Assembly (NCBI GenBank): GCA_002633025.1
Contig: NMRB01000135.1
Span: 463,521 to 527,520, forward strand
Source: Notospermus geniculatus
Lineage: Eukaryota > Nemertea > Pilidiophora > Heteronemertea > Lineidae
Length of the DNA: 64,000 nucleotides
Direction: 5' to 3'
Shown: positions 1 to 11,899 of the stretch, one piece after another
How the letters are laid out: the number at the start of each line of letters is the position of its first letter
How positions within the stretch are numbered: position 1 is the stretch's first letter
Notes under the pieces: generated by a model
The model's database searches: none
Told to the model about the DNA's origin: nothing
What the model saw: only the letters and a program-made list of their open reading frames with translations
Made by a program: the position numbers and the translations under genes

Positions 1-168
1 CGTATGGGCGGTTATTACCGAAAAAAATGAGGTCGAGTAAACGGTGACGGAGACGGCGAAACGGAGACGAAGACACAAACGTTTTTTAATGCGAAACGGA
101 GACGTTAGATGGCGTGGCGTATCCATTTCCTCCATCTCCTTTTTTTGCGGTAACAACCGCCCATACGC
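1..168. repeat. Short TIR element at window edge
   Basis: Positions 1-20 read CGTATGGGCGGTTATTACCG and positions 149-168 are the near-perfect reverse complement, ending CCGCCCATACG. The interior is rich in GACGGAGACG and GAAACGGAGACG words. The size, terminal inversion and lack of coding content fit a miniature inverted-repeat transposable element (MITE). The left end coincides with base 1, so the target duplication and any further terminal bases cannot be seen. Confidence 0.6.
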
Positions 169-1519
169 ACGTATTACTCTACATTCGAAGCAATATCTGA
201 TTATGTACGCTATCTCTCGAGGGAAAACAATCGGCGAATAAAACCGGTAGCGTCTTTTACTTGTGAATTACACTCGCGTACATGGAGCGTTCAGCATTTT
301 TTTCGCGTCACAAGAGTATTTCATTGCCGAGTTTTCGAATTGATAGCACTTGTGTAGAGAAAGAATCGTCACACGGAACCGGGTACTACGTCTAATCTTC
401 CAAGTCTTAGAACTGCTATGTGCTTGAGTAATTTTTGTGTCCGTTCGGGTGTTACGTAGTCGTTGTTTTTTTCACGAGAAACAAAACGTAGACGATAGAA
501 AAGACTCGTCACTCAGTGTAAACAAAGAACTGAATACATCTGAAATAACATTATCCATGCACCAACAACATTGTCGGCCATTGGCACATACACTGCAGAC
601 GTCATGCAAAAACACAGAACTGCACATGTACGTAATTTTTTTTTCGCGCACTGACGAACGAAGGCGCTACACGGACCTGGATCAGAGCGCAAAACTCACA
701 GCATTTGTAAAAATAACTGATTATATATCTGAATGGAGGATTATGTTCGGGATATCGAATTATACAGCGCTCTTTCCGTCATTCTTGGAGACTAATGATG
801 CGAACACTATAGCTAGGTGCACGGGGTAATATTACTTAGAGTTAGCAGCGCGCATTAACGGCGAGATCTCAGATTGAGTAATGCCGCTTTATATCGTGTT
901 TGCCATGCCCGGTGGCAATCACGTAGCAGACGGAATACGCCGGCTGTTAAAGGTAGACTGCGGTGATGAAAAAAGAAATGAAAGAGCGACGTAATACAGA
1001 AGAGTACTGAACGGTAGTTAGTAGCTAAAACACTCTAATTTCTAGGGTTTTTGTGCCACATGCCGAGGTTGAGAACAACACCAATACGTTTCCAACAGTG
1101 ACGTCATACATAGGTGCCTCGAAATGCTTACGATTGTCTATGAAACTGTCGTCACGTTGGCCTGCAATAATTGGCACGTTTACATATCAAAGATATTCGC
1201 GTCTGTGGAATAACTATCCAACGACTAATAACGGACATTCAAATTCAAATGACGACAAAATTATGACACGCCGACGGGAAATGTGATGAGGATATCTTTA
1301 ATGCTAATCTATCAACCCCAGTGGCACGTTATGAACAGGTTCAATTGATGATCCGCAGATAAAATTGTTACGGAGGAAGCTTCACCGTGCATTCGAGCCA
1401 TTACCTGCGGTTTGGCTCAGCAAACATCGGATTGAGATTTGTGTTGCCAAGGCGAGCAGCTCCGGCAACCAAACCTGCGCAGATTAAACAGACCGATAAA
1501 AAATTATTGGATACGACAG
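169..1519. other. Intergenic, no feature recognised
   Basis: Short open frames occur on both strands (for example a 130-codon plus-strand frame at 437-829), but their composition is not protein-like and none shows a domain, splice context or promoter. I see no RNA gene or clear repeat. Confidence 0.5.
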
Positions 1520-1640
1520 GGAGTTTTTGCAAAGCCCCGAAACATCACGCGAACGCCCTGATCCCATTGTTCGACGCCACGATGACAGCACCGAACAAAA
1601 GGATAGACGTTCGCGTTGGACTTTCGGGGTTTGCGATGCA
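1520..1640. repeat. CGCAAAGCCCC palindromic element, copy 1 (diverged)
   Basis: A diverged inverted repeat. The left arm carries GCAAAGCCCCGAAAC and CGCGAACGCC. The right arm carries GACGTTCGCGTTGGAC and TTTCGGGGTTTGC. Between the arms are CCCATTGTTCGACGCCACGA and CACCGAACAAAAGGATAGA. The same organisation is found at 42911-42990, 62169-62389 and 62548-62673, which defines a family of about 120 bp. This copy is the most decayed of those with both arms. Confidence 0.65.
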
Positions 1641-3186
1641 AAATCCAAGATGGCCACTTGGCAGCCATATTGGGAAAATCTGATCGCGACCAAAATCAAT
1701 ACGGCTCCCTTGGCGTTATTCTATAAAAGAGAGTGCTTCAGATGTCAAAATGTCGCTCAGTTTTCAAATTCGAGCAAAAGGTGTCGCTCAACGCCTTCAA
1801 TGACTATTGACCGTCGAAACCTGGCCAATGAATTTGAAACTGAGTATAGCAACATCGGTAGTGTTTACACGAGTTGGAAAATCCACCGCCTGTCGATCGT
1901 TATCTTTCGCTCTCGTACTCCACGTTGGCTTGAATCAATACACCTGTGCAAGTCAAACAGCTCAGAGTACAGGACAATTGATCTAGTTACGGTGAACCAT
2001 GTATTGTTTGTCAGACCCTATTGTTCACGTCAATTCTCGTTCGCTATCAACAGATGTCTCGATTATTAAGCCAGAAAAATTGCTGAAGGAGTTCCGTGAA
2101 TGGGCGAATAGAGACCGATACTTCAGATAAGGTGAAAAAAACCGTTAAAAACACCAGCACCAGTGGCGCCGCCTATGACCGCGTCGCTTTGCGGTACTAA
2201 TTTTCCACTTAGATGAAACGGCAAAAGTGCACAGTCTTTTGATATTGACGAAAGGCCTCGTGAGAAAGGTAAGAATGTCCGACAGGAAAGGCTGTCCTGG
2301 GAACAAAAAGCTCCTATTTGTTACATTTTAATGTGGTGATTGGTTTCTATAGCCATGCAGCTTATCAGGCAACAATAAAGCAGACACTTTTACGAGGGGA
2401 CATTCTTTACTATTACACCTGTTTTTCCCAAAAAAACCCAGTTAATTTGAACTTGAAACGCATTTACATGTAAAACCAATAGCGCCCGATTGACGTAATT
2501 ACCATTTCCATTTATCGCTGTGCAGTGGGTTACTAAAATGTAATGTAAACATAACTTGTCCCTGGATTCTGAAATTAACACAGTACGATAATCAATACCA
2601 TAACAGATTTGGAAACAATCGTACCATTGTAATGATGTAACCCCAGGCTCTGACCTAAACCATTGGTGAACTGGTAACCTTAACATAAGAACCCCCCCCC
2701 GCCAAACACTACAAACGCGGTAGGTATAAAGGTTACACCGACGATGTTCATTTCATAAGATGCAATAAACAAGACGAAGGAACGAGGCATTAACGGAACC
2801 ATTATGAAAACATCCACTATGAGAAAAAAGACGAATGTATGAAATATCAAAGGTACAAGCGTAAATTTCCCGCTAAGTTCGTATCTTGAAGGTAAAACTG
2901 GGTGAGCTGTGCATTGCAATGATCGGCAGCACGTATATCGGCACGATACTAGAACATTGTTGATCAACACAGAAAAAAACACGAAAATGCAGTTGTAAGG
3001 TCATAGTCACAGATCCCTTGGTCACAGACGTCTGGCATTGCCGGGGTCCAGTTTCTCCTGTTGGTGATGGTCGGCATTGCTGACCACACAAGAGGCTGTT
3101 GGAACCCGGACAATGACGCTCATGTCTGACCTTACAACTGCGAGTTTGGTGTATACATGTATTCTACGCCGAAACGGAGTGATTAC
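1641..3186. other. Intergenic, no feature recognised
   Basis: Contains a C-run near 2692-2700 and short chance ORFs on both strands. I see no gene, RNA or confident repeat. Confidence 0.45.
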
Positions 3187-3336
3187 GGAGGTTTAGAAAT
3201 CAAACGATAAACGTAAACTTGACGACAACGTTAGTTTTCATACTACACATTAACCAGATTTTATATTGCATTTTCGGTACAAATATAACGTTGTGGTCAA
3301 CGTTTACGTTTATCGCTTGATTTCTAAACCTCTCTA
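3187..3336. repeat. CAAACGATAAACG palindromic MITE, copy 1
   Basis: A roughly 150-bp imperfect palindrome. The left arm is GGAGGTTTAGAAATCAAACG followed by ATAAACGTAAACTT. The right arm is the reverse complement, ending CGCTTGATTTCTAAACCTC. The centre contains ATTGCATTTTCGGTAC. Five other copies occur in this window (24719, 37638, 40123, 53243, 53683). The right terminus, CCTCTCTA, differs from the CCTCCCTA of the best copies. Confidence 0.85.
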
Positions 3337-4401
3337 TTTAGGAGTCGAAGCCGTGACCACTGTGCGATGTTTTCACTACGCCACGCTGCGCCTGTATTTT
3401 CATTAATAATATGAATTTAAAAGACCGATTTAAATTTGCGTCGACATATCTGCGCTATTTATCAAAGCCGGCTGTTTTCAAATGTCAGAAGCAGTAGTAC
3501 AAATAGGCCTACTCTAAGCCCCATCATAGTGGTAGGCCTATATGGAGAAAACTAAAAACGGCTTTGTAACGTAATAAATTACAGAAAAAAAGCGGAACAT
3601 GGTGCAATATGTATTCGATACTTTTCTCATCTCTCCGTTAACTATACAAAACCCAATACGACAGCGCATTCACTGAATAATACACGATACACGTAGTACT
3701 TTCACAGAGTGACGATGAATTCCCACTCAGAATACAAGGCGTCATATTGACACACATCGCTAACAGACACCGCGTCGACGATCGGGGCCTAGTTAGGTTG
3801 AGACGGACTGTAAGGGGATTGACATTTCACGAAGCAACGATCAGAGGCAGAGGCGGCCATTCTCCATTACACCCCGGGGCGCCTCTATTGAATTCTCACG
3901 CCGTCTCTAGTGACAATGACTTCGTTATGATGTACGTTAGACAACAAAACGGCCGGCTTTGTGCGTTTCATGATAAAACATTTTTTACTGTTATTCAATT
4001 CCGCCGCAAAATAAAGACGCTGGTGCAAATGTTTTCAATAATATAATAGCCCCTATATTTGATGATAACCGGCTTTGGGTTTTTTACGTGTTGAAAATCT
4101 CAGATCACAACCTCGACGGAAGAGTAGTATACGCCTGGTTCCCCATCCATTCTCTCTTGCTTTAGATTTAGCAATATGGGATGGAAGAGGGAACCAGTCT
4201 CACCACAACACGGCACTTCGTGAGTAGGATTGTCAAGAAGGGTATTTCATCACCCTGGGTGACGCATAACACATGTCGCCTGGGGGTGACGCATAACGTT
4301 TCAAATTCTTCTGGTTCGTGGGTGACGGATGACTTCAAGCGGCATTATAAGGTAATCAGAAGTTCGGTTTGTCGCGATGACGACGAAGACAGCGAGCTAA
4401 A
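3337..4401. other. Intergenic, no feature recognised
   Basis: No convincing coding frame. A 99-codon plus-strand frame at 3747-4046 has no recognisable domain. The direct repeat TGGGTGACGCATAAC and related words near 4256-4330 are too short to classify. Confidence 0.45.
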
Positions 4402-4694
4402 AGCTAAGAACCTTTGATATTCTCAGGATTTCAGAGGGGTCAGTCACAATTCCATTAGTAAACCCTATTCTGAGAATATCAGAATATGAAATAGAAATCG
4501 GGTTTCTAAGGTGAAAGGTATTGCTTCCTACCAGGCGTGTGCCCCTGAGTGCTGGCGATTGATGCCATATGCGAGAGTTCGTGGGTTCGATCCTGGTAGG
4601 AAGCAATATCGTTCACCTTAGAAACCCGATTTCTATTTCATATTCTTTACTTGTATCTCCTTTATTTCTGAGAATATCAGAGGTTCTTAGCGCT
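4402..4694. repeat. Nested long inverted repeat with tRNA-like core
   Basis: The outer ends are GCTAAGAACCTTTGATATTC (4402 on) and GAATATCAGAGGTTCTTAGC (ending about 4692). A second, inner pair of arms carries AAATCGGGTTTCTAAGGTGA, TTGCTTCCTACCAGG and their reverse complements. The loop (about 4540-4600) ends in GTGGGTTCGATCCTGG, a good match to a Pol III B box and T-arm. A TGGC-GATTGAT-GCCA hairpin lies where an anticodon arm would be, but position 33 would be A rather than T and the A box is poor. I read this as a TIR element that contains a decayed tRNA-like segment, not a functional tRNA. Confidence 0.6.
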
Positions 4695-6226
4695 CGCTCC
4701 TTTCATCAGCACAAACAACCGCGAGCGTCGACCCCCCCCCCCCCGATTATCTCAGGATGGCTAATTTTAACCCGGGAGGGTTCAAGTATTGAAGGGAAGT
4801 TTAATGTAGCCAAACTTGCGAAAGAGTCCGCTATATAAATTCCACTTCCACTTGTACCAGTATCTGTTTTTGATTTTTCTATCAGGGCCAAAGCAAAAGC
4901 AGAATTGGCCCCTAACTATGGAAGAGGCCATCTCTTAGCAGCGCTTTTTTACTAGCCGTTGGAAGGGTATATAAGATACAAAGCACCAGTCATGTCAGTC
5001 AGGGACAGGTGTCGCTAGTGTCAGAAAAGGCCTTGCCTACATTCCGTCAGCGGCGGAAACAAGAGGCGACACATATCGTGCACTGAATTTGATTTTTCCA
5101 ATAATGACGGTGTGGCCTACACGAAGCAAAACGGCACACGGGACGAATAAGCGTTTTCCAATATCAAGCATGTCAAGCGCCCCTTTCTAGCGATACACGG
5201 AAATACTCGAAAAATCTGATTGTTCTATAGGTATTACTCATAACCTGGGCTTGTTTGTCTCGGTACCGCCGGCGCACGTTCCGCGAAAAACACACAAGCT
5301 TTTCGGAACGCGACCGAGACCTCACAACCGTTCTTTCTACCGGAAGTGAGCGGCGCAAACAACCATGTGACATAGCGGAAACAGCGGAACTGGATTTTCG
5401 CGGAAGGCCAGGTCGCATGAGTCTAGCATTTCCCTGCCTTTCCCTACTCCGGCGATTTCCTGGAAGCGACGTCAATCACGGTTCCGCCCTTCAATGCGTC
5501 TCAACCGATTTAATCAGAGAAATTTACAATCTCATCACGACTGCTTTTCTGCGGCAAACAGGAAGTATTTGTAATTGGTTGTCACGCGGTTTCGGCACAT
5601 CACGCCGTCCGTCGTTTGAGTTCGGAACGAAAACCGGAAAGAACAAATAATAGTGAAGTTAAGAAAATGAACAATAAACGTCACCGTTACGACAACGACA
5701 TCACATGGCATTCAAATTTCCTGAAAACCCACTGCAACAGAGAAAGTCTCATAACGATGGGTGTGGCAGGAGTGTTTATCCCCTGATAAATCGTCCCGGT
5801 GTTATTGTCATGGATTATCCAGCGGCAGCGTTCCTAGTGAAACAAGACATTCACATTCGCGGCATCTGTTTCTAGGACTCCATCTCCGTTTACACCAACA
5901 TCGCCTGGAAAGAACGCACTTTCTGAAAGAGGTTCAATGTACGATGAGGAAAATCGTTCGCACTTTTAAACCAATAGTGACATCGCCTGTTGAGAATCGT
6001 CAGACACTGAGCGGTCACCCACCTGTCGCTGTTAACACTATCAACACCTACACGATCTAACACACTACCCATGGCAAAGTTTCAAAACGGCGACCTTAGA
6101 AATCGCAGGTGATTCTCAGACACTTTGGGCAGCACTATCACTCCAAATAGCAATGCTAATGGTAGAGAATTCCATACGTGCATACATGGCATATTAGCGA
6201 GGTTTCGGTACCGCTCTGAAATGTCT
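4695..6226. other. Intergenic; C-run and ETS-like motifs
   Basis: Holds a 13-base C run at 4732-4744. Around 5270-5650 the DNA is GC-richer and carries ETS-type cores, including ACCGGAAGTGAGCGG near 5339 and repeated GCGGAA words, together with a CATGTGAC E-box-like word. This could be promoter-like DNA, but I cannot attach a transcript to it. Overlapping ORFs there on both strands are not protein-like. Confidence 0.3.
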
Positions 6227-6405
6227 GAGAACGAGGTCGCAAACGAGAATGATCATTGAGAACGAGATCGTAAACGAGAACGATCATTAAAACTGCCATT
6301 TCGAGGTCGTAAACGAGAACGATCATGGGAACGAGGTCGTAAACGAGAACGATCATTGAGAACGAGGTCGTAAACGAGAACGGGGTCGTAAACCGGAACG
6401 ATCAA
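6227..6405. repeat. Minisatellite, GAACGAGGTCGTAAAC unit
   Basis: About five to six diverged tandem units of roughly 31 bp built on GAACGAGGTCGTAAACGAGA followed by ACGATCATTGA, with one interruption near 6290. A reverse-complement fragment, CTCTCGTTTACGTTCTC, lies just downstream at about 6452, so the array or its source was partly inverted. Confidence 0.85.
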
Positions 6406-6840
6406 TAGATGCCGCTATAACCGTGGGGAAAACGTACTTCACAAAGAGAGAACAACCACTCTCGTTTACGTTCTCATTGAGAATCTCAGCCTCCCTATTA
6501 AAACACTCCATCCTTCCGCGCCAGGTTTTTCAGCGGTTATGTTATCGGAGAATCGATTCGAGACTGCGGGCATTAGATACGACGACATGAGGACAAGGAT
6601 CACAGACAGATATCATCCGATATAAGGCGAAGGCTCCACGAGGTGGGGACGTGACGGCAAAATTAACCCTTTGTCTACGAGATACGTCTAATTAAGAAGT
6701 CAAGCGTGGGAGAAGGAAGGCGAACGCCCACAGAGGCAATCGTAAGAGTTTCAGTCAGGTCACGAACGGAGATGGATTTGACCTAAGCTACATCCTGAGA
6801 TAATCAGGGGCTTCTCGCTCCGTCCGTCACCACATAAAGA
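6406..6840. other. Intergenic, no feature recognised
   Basis: Apart from the inverted minisatellite fragment near 6452-6482 I see no gene or repeat here. Confidence 0.4.
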
Positions 6841-6993
6841 GTGTTTCCTTATGTCAGTGTTTCGGGAAAGGCTGGCAGATGGATCAGGACGTTTATCTGT
6901 GTGTCCCCTATCATATCAACTCGCAGCTTATTCCGTCGGACAACAGCAGGGGAACACTCACAAATGAGGAACATTAAGGAACGTTACACCGGC
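6841..6993. repeat. GTTACACCGG element, copy 1 (5' end truncated or diverged)
   Basis: Shares with 32388, 40772 and 48411 an ordered set of blocks: TGTCAGTGTTTC, CTGGCAGAT, TCTGTGTGTCC, GCAGCTTATTCCGTC, AGCAGGGGAACACTCAC and a terminal AACGTTACACCGG. The left terminus seen in other copies (AGGTGTAA, the inverse of TTACACC) is not clear here. Confidence 0.75.
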
Positions 6994-9253
6994 GCGCAGT
7001 GTGTAACGTAACGGTTGCACCATTTAAAATGTACAGTGTATTTACTTTTTCGTTTTTTCGTCGGCGTGGTAACACAGGAAATATCAAAAAGTAGAACTTC
7101 TCTGGTAAATGTCACGACGTGTCTCTTGCCACGAAAGATTATCACCAATGGTGAAATTAGCGTTCATTTCAAAGAGTGCTCGTTACCATGGCAAAAATAA
7201 ACACCAATGACGTCACACGTACGTCACCAATGAGCACAGTCAAATTAATATCTGGGGCGTGCGGTAGATCAAGCAAGAGAGAAAGAAAGATTAAAGCAGT
7301 AAGCGTTTAGGCGATGAGTGGGGATGAGTTTACGGAAAGATCAAAACAGGTACTGACTGCTGAGAGTGACGTAAGTTCAAATCAATGTCATGGGCATCTG
7401 CATGTTTTTTCAAAGGAAACTGCCAGACGCCTGTAGTGTGAGATGACAACTTTCGGTGTAAAATCGCCCAGACGGATTATATCATGGTTCGAGAGACTAA
7501 AATTGGCTCGTCAATGAAAACGTGGACATGCGCGGAATCAAACTGGGTCATCGCGCTTGCGCAGTCACCGTTTGGACTACCAACACATACATGTATTTCG
7601 TATATAGGCCTAGGCCTACTTCTGTTTGTGTCTTGTCTTTGACGAACACGCTCCAACACGCTGTCAACCGATCACTTTTCAAAAAGCTAATAAATTCCTC
7701 GCGTCGAATAACTGGCTTCCGTCCCCCATCAGTGAACCCGATCTTCAGGCAAAGAATCAATGCTACTTTTAAGAAATCTGATAGTGGACGTAATCGTCTT
7801 TCCGTACATATTGATTTTGGGCGAAAAAAAGAAATATAAAGAGTATCTATACATGTATATGAAGTGGCAAGGGGAGATGGGTAACGAACGTGATGCACTG
7901 TCGCAGTGAAATCAGAGCCGAGGGATTTTTGGCCTCCATTGCATGATAACGATGGCGTCTTCATGAAAGACTGGGCCTGACATTTCAGCAAACCGTGATC
8001 GACGGAGTGCAAACTAGCAAGTTTTAGATCACTGATGGTAAACATGAACGTTAACTAATGGTGACATCCTACCCGATTAAGCCAAGACCCAGCACGATAC
8101 ATTTCAATGATTGACAAATGTCGTCTTCTCATAAATGCAGTGTATTCTCGTATTCGCGTATTCTATGACCGTGATTTAATACTTGTACATGCAAATGTAT
8201 ACATTACATGTATATTCTATGGCCGATCCTACGGCAGATATGGCCGTGAAAAATCTTCGACCAAACCCAGCGATCTTCGCCCGAGGTGTCACGATCTTCG
8301 GAAATAAAGTGTGGCTGAGTGCACCGTCGAAACTGAGTCATTTCTGTATAAAATCTCCCCTACACCATCGCCGACTGATCGAGAGATGTTCCCAGCAAAG
8401 AACGCCAGTCATCCACACAGCCAGTCATCAAATGACATAAATCACCTCGGCTCGACAACAATATCTGCTTCTGACAAACATGCGAGGCGGTCATTCCAAA
8501 CCCGAGCGTGACCATGATCAATGAGCTGAAAGCAGCCGTCTCTTTCAGCTCCAAGACCACCGACATCCGCCACCATCCGTCTGTACTGACCATTCTCTGG
8601 TTTTGAAGGAGATAAGTTCCTGATACAAACTGCCGTGTGGCCGAGTACAATTGCCAACCAAGCGCCAGTCAAGATAATTATTCAACTCGCCGTGACAATG
8701 TTCGTTGCACTCTTGCAGAAATGACGAAGGCGATACGACGAGCGATATTTGAACAGTGTCCCAGAATGTCAATAGTATTAAAATAATATGGCCTAGACGG
8801 CAGGGAGAGAGGAGAGCTAGGGTGAGGGAAGGCCAGGTGAGATACTGGAATGGAACCCGACAGAGTCGGCGGAGGTTGCTCAGTTCACGCGTGAGGGAGA
8901 TTGTCTCGGCCGTCAATGTGATCTGACGCGACGAGTAGCCTCCTCATCTTCACCCGACCACTCGGAATGACGTGATATCGATCAGGGCCGGCGATACCCG
9001 CACGTCGAGAGCTCCCTGCCACTCCCACTTGTCGCCAAGGGTCGACAATTAGAGGCCCCATTGTCATTGATTTCCCCTGAAAACCAAACATTTGGCGCCG
9101 TCCCCGAGGTGGTGCGTGAACTTCGCAAGAACCCAACGGATTTTTTATAGCCTGTAAATTGGCTAATGTGTAATGCCCTCAGGTAATATCCAGTATTTTT
9201 CATGAGAGCAATTAGGTTAGAGACGGTAAATTCTGCGGGGAGGGCGTTTTTCC
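6994..9253. other. Intergenic; paired CRE-like sites near 7206
   Basis: At about 7202-7233 the sequence reads CCAATGACGTCACACGTACG then TCACCAATG, an arrangement of CCAAT and CRE-type words in imperfect inverted symmetry. ORFs of 60-165 codons on both strands (for example minus 7548-8045) overlap each other and look like chance frames. No tRNA or domain was recognised. Confidence 0.35.
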
Positions 9254-9493
9254 CTAAACGATAAAACGGTTAGAAAAAGCAGGAACATTTCCGGTGAAAA
9301 TTGCTCCTTGTGGAGGACTGACGTTGTGCTGGTGACGTCATCATTTGACTTTCTACCCTATCCCGAACGTGAACTGAATTACATCACTGTCAGACGACGG
9401 AAATTATACTAGGAATGTTGCACTTCCGTCTTTAATTAACTGGAAGTTAGCAAAATGAGCTACCTGTCAGCGCTACACAACTTCTGCATTTGC

Positions 9494-9690
9494 GTAATCT
9501 GCCATCCAATCTGACCAATAGAAATTGACGTCACGGACCCTCTGCATTGGTCTTGATATCAGCAATTTTCGGAAACAGCCGCATGCGCAAAGCCTGGTAT
9601 GCAGGTGAAAACGGACATGGAACGCCGATTTCTGGGCCTACCGGCCGAAATGCGCATGCGCGGCAGCCTGCGAAACCAAAATGGCAACAG
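9494..9690. promoter_or_regulatory. Promoter-like motif cluster (CCAAT, CRE, NRF1, YY1)
   Basis: Two CCAAT boxes (9506-9510, 9515-9519) are followed by a full TGACGTCA CRE (9526-9533), GCATGCGC (9581-9588), the palindromic NRF1-type word TGCGCATGCGC (9651-9661) and the YY1-type word AAAATGGC (9678-9685). This combination is typical of TATA-less animal promoters. In copy 2 (about 12357-12555) everything is kept except that the CRE reads TAACGTCA. No coding exon can be assigned: the ATG in the YY1 word opens only 14 codons, and a 91-codon frame at 9599-9874 has no recognisable domain. It may be a 5'UTR/first exon or a repeat-borne motif cluster. Confidence 0.4.
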
Positions 9691-10292
9691 TCGCTACGCC
9701 ATGTACATCGCTACAACGATACTGAAGAAGTCGGCGATAGTATTCACGACACGTTTCTCGAGACGACATAACCAGAAGCCCTGGGCGGTCGTACGAGAAC
9801 GACAGAATTCCCTCTCAATCGATCGGCCGCAGACTCGGCAATCCATATGGATTTCTCTACGTGCAGTAGATTGACGCATTTCAGAGTTACGTTTGGGGAT
9901 GTGCTTGTTTACTCAAAACTATCTCACGCTGGCGTCACGCAATCGTGCCATCTCTTCGAGTTAATCCCAAAGAACGTAGATTGATGCTAACGTTCCGTGC
10001 CTCTGGTTTCGGAGGCGCACCAAATAACATTTACTCAACGTAACTGTATTAGGGAGAAATGAAAAAAGCTCTCTCCCTGGGATAACACGCATTGAGCGGA
10101 GAATTCCTCCCTTCGCTGGTGAGGAGGACTGACCTTGGGTTCACATCCACTAATCACGATGGAGACGACATCCATTCGGCCAAATATTCGTCCAAATCCT
10201 GGATAATGGCCCAAAACAAGTAGACCTCGTTCAAAAAGTGCAACCCACGACGGAATGACATACATGGATTCCCATTGATTCCGTCCGCTCAT

Positions 10293-10322
10293 TCAAGATG
10301 GCGGCTATAGCAGCCATCTTGA
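10293..10322. promoter_or_regulatory. Near-perfect palindrome of two YY1-type words
   Basis: Thirty bases, TCAAGATGGCGGCTATAG then CAGCCATCTTGA, almost exactly self-complementary and placing two AAGATGGC words head to head. It is repeated unchanged at 13138-13167 in the second copy of the duplicate. The function is inferred from motif similarity only. Confidence 0.4.
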
Positions 10323-10366
10323 CTTCGGTTTCCGTCAATTATCTTGAGAACGCCCTGAGCGATTGC

Positions 10367-10791
10367 CCTGAAATTTTTGGTGAGGGTTGCTCTCTATGTG
10401 AGGGTACACACAAAGTGTTACATCCAGTGCTAGTGTTACATTTGCACCGTAATTTCTATCACAGGAAATTAGGTCAGTCGCCTTCTGTTGTCGTAAAGAA
10501 TTGTGTCGGATATGCAGTTATTATGATGCGACCGATATGCTTGGCAAATAGCACGGATTTTTGGTAAAATTAGGACAGAGTGTTGCTTGCATTAAAGAAA
10601 TAAACGTGCCTAAGAATTAAATGGTAATTCAGATTCGGCTTTCGACTCAAATATCTATACGACACTTCAAAACGTACTTCACGTTTCCGGGCAAGTAGTA
10701 TGCAAGTACGAGTACATATGACGAGTATCATTTCAAAATGTACGCACGTATTAACTTTTAAATGCCGAGTAGCTGCCAGATTTTCCGGAAC
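10367..10791. other. 425-bp indel present only in duplicate copy 1
   Basis: In copy 2 the sequence passes from GAGCGATTGC straight to ACAAAACCAAACGG. In copy 1 these two words are separated by this block. I see no terminal inverted repeat or target duplication, so it is as likely to be a deletion in copy 2 as an insertion in copy 1. Confidence 0.8.
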
Positions 10792-11117
10792 ACAAAACCA
10801 AACGGACCAGTTCTAAAATTCTTGAGCCTGCTCGTTGAAAATTTTACATGCGTCCCGGCGAATTCGAGTCGAAAATAGCACCTCCAGGTCTCAACCTACT
10901 TGACAATAGTTTACACTGCATTATTGTGTGCAAAGCACTATGTAACACCGTATACAACGAATGGAAGACCTTTCATACACTGAGGACTATTCAGAATGTG
11001 CAGAGAGACGATATGGCGACACTTGACCCGAATTCTCCGGCCAAAACCCTTCGCTGAGTGAGTGCGTGACGAACCAATGACATTTGGGTCATCGACGTAG
11101 TTGCCGGAACATGCAAC

Positions 11118-11899
11118 NNNNNNNNNNNNNNNNNNNNNNNNNNNNNNNNNNNNNNNNNNNNNNNNNNNNNNNNNNNNNNNNNNNNNNNNNNNNNNNNNNN
11201 NNNNNNNNNNNNNNNNNNNNNNNNNNNNNNNNNNNNNNNNNNNNNNNNNNNNNNNNNNNNNNNNNNNNNNNNNNNNNNNNNNNNNNNNNNNNNNNNNNNN
11301 NNNNNNNNNNNNNNNNNNNNNNNNNNNNNNNNNNNNNNNNNNNNNNNNNNNNNNNNNNNNNNNNNNNNNNNNNNNNNNNNNNNNNNNNNNNNNNNNNNNN
11401 NNNNNNNNNNNNNNNNNNNNNNNNNNNNNNNNNNNNNNNNNNNNNNNNNNNNNNNNNNNNNNNNNNNNNNNNNNNNNNNNNNNNNNNNNNNNNNNNNNNN
11501 NNNNNNNNNNNNNNNNNNNNNNNNNNNNNNNNNNNNNNNNNNNNNNNNNNNNNNNNNNNNNNNNNNNNNNNNNNNNNNNNNNNNNNNNNNNNNNNNNNNN
11601 NNNNNNNNNNNNNNNNNNNNNNNNNNNNNNNNNNNNNNNNNNNNNNNNNNNNNNNNNNNNNNNNNNNNNNNNNNNNNNNNNNNNNNNNNNNNNNNNNNNN
11701 NNNNNNNNNNNNNNNNNNNNNNNNNNNNNNNNNNNNNNNNNNNNNNNNNNNNNNNNNNNNNNNNNNNNNNNNNNNNNNNNNNNNNNNNNNNNNNNNNNNN
11801 NNNNNNNNNNNNNNNNNNNNNNNNNNNNNNNNNNNNNNNNNNNNNNNNNNNNNNNNNNNNNNNNNNNNNNNNNNNNNNNNNNNNNNNNNNNNNNNNNNN
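11118..11899. other. Assembly gap (782 N)
   Basis: Unsequenced. The left flank is the truncated end of duplicate copy 1 and the right flank is the start of copy 2, so the gap sits exactly at the junction of the two copies. Confidence 0.99.

Larger units (their letters stand above)
9254..11117. repeat. Segmental/allelic duplicate, copy 1
   Basis: From AAACGATAAAACGGTTAG to CCGGAACATGCAAC this segment matches 11900-13537 in order and almost base for base. Differences include a 425-bp block only in this copy (10367-10791), absence of the 213-bp insertion found in copy 2, small indels (CACGCT near 9931, GACCTCGTT near 10225) and scattered substitutions. The copy runs directly into the N gap, and copy 2 continues past the corresponding point. 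This arrangement is typical of two haplotypes assembled side by side, but a true tandem duplication is not excluded. Confidence 0.9.
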
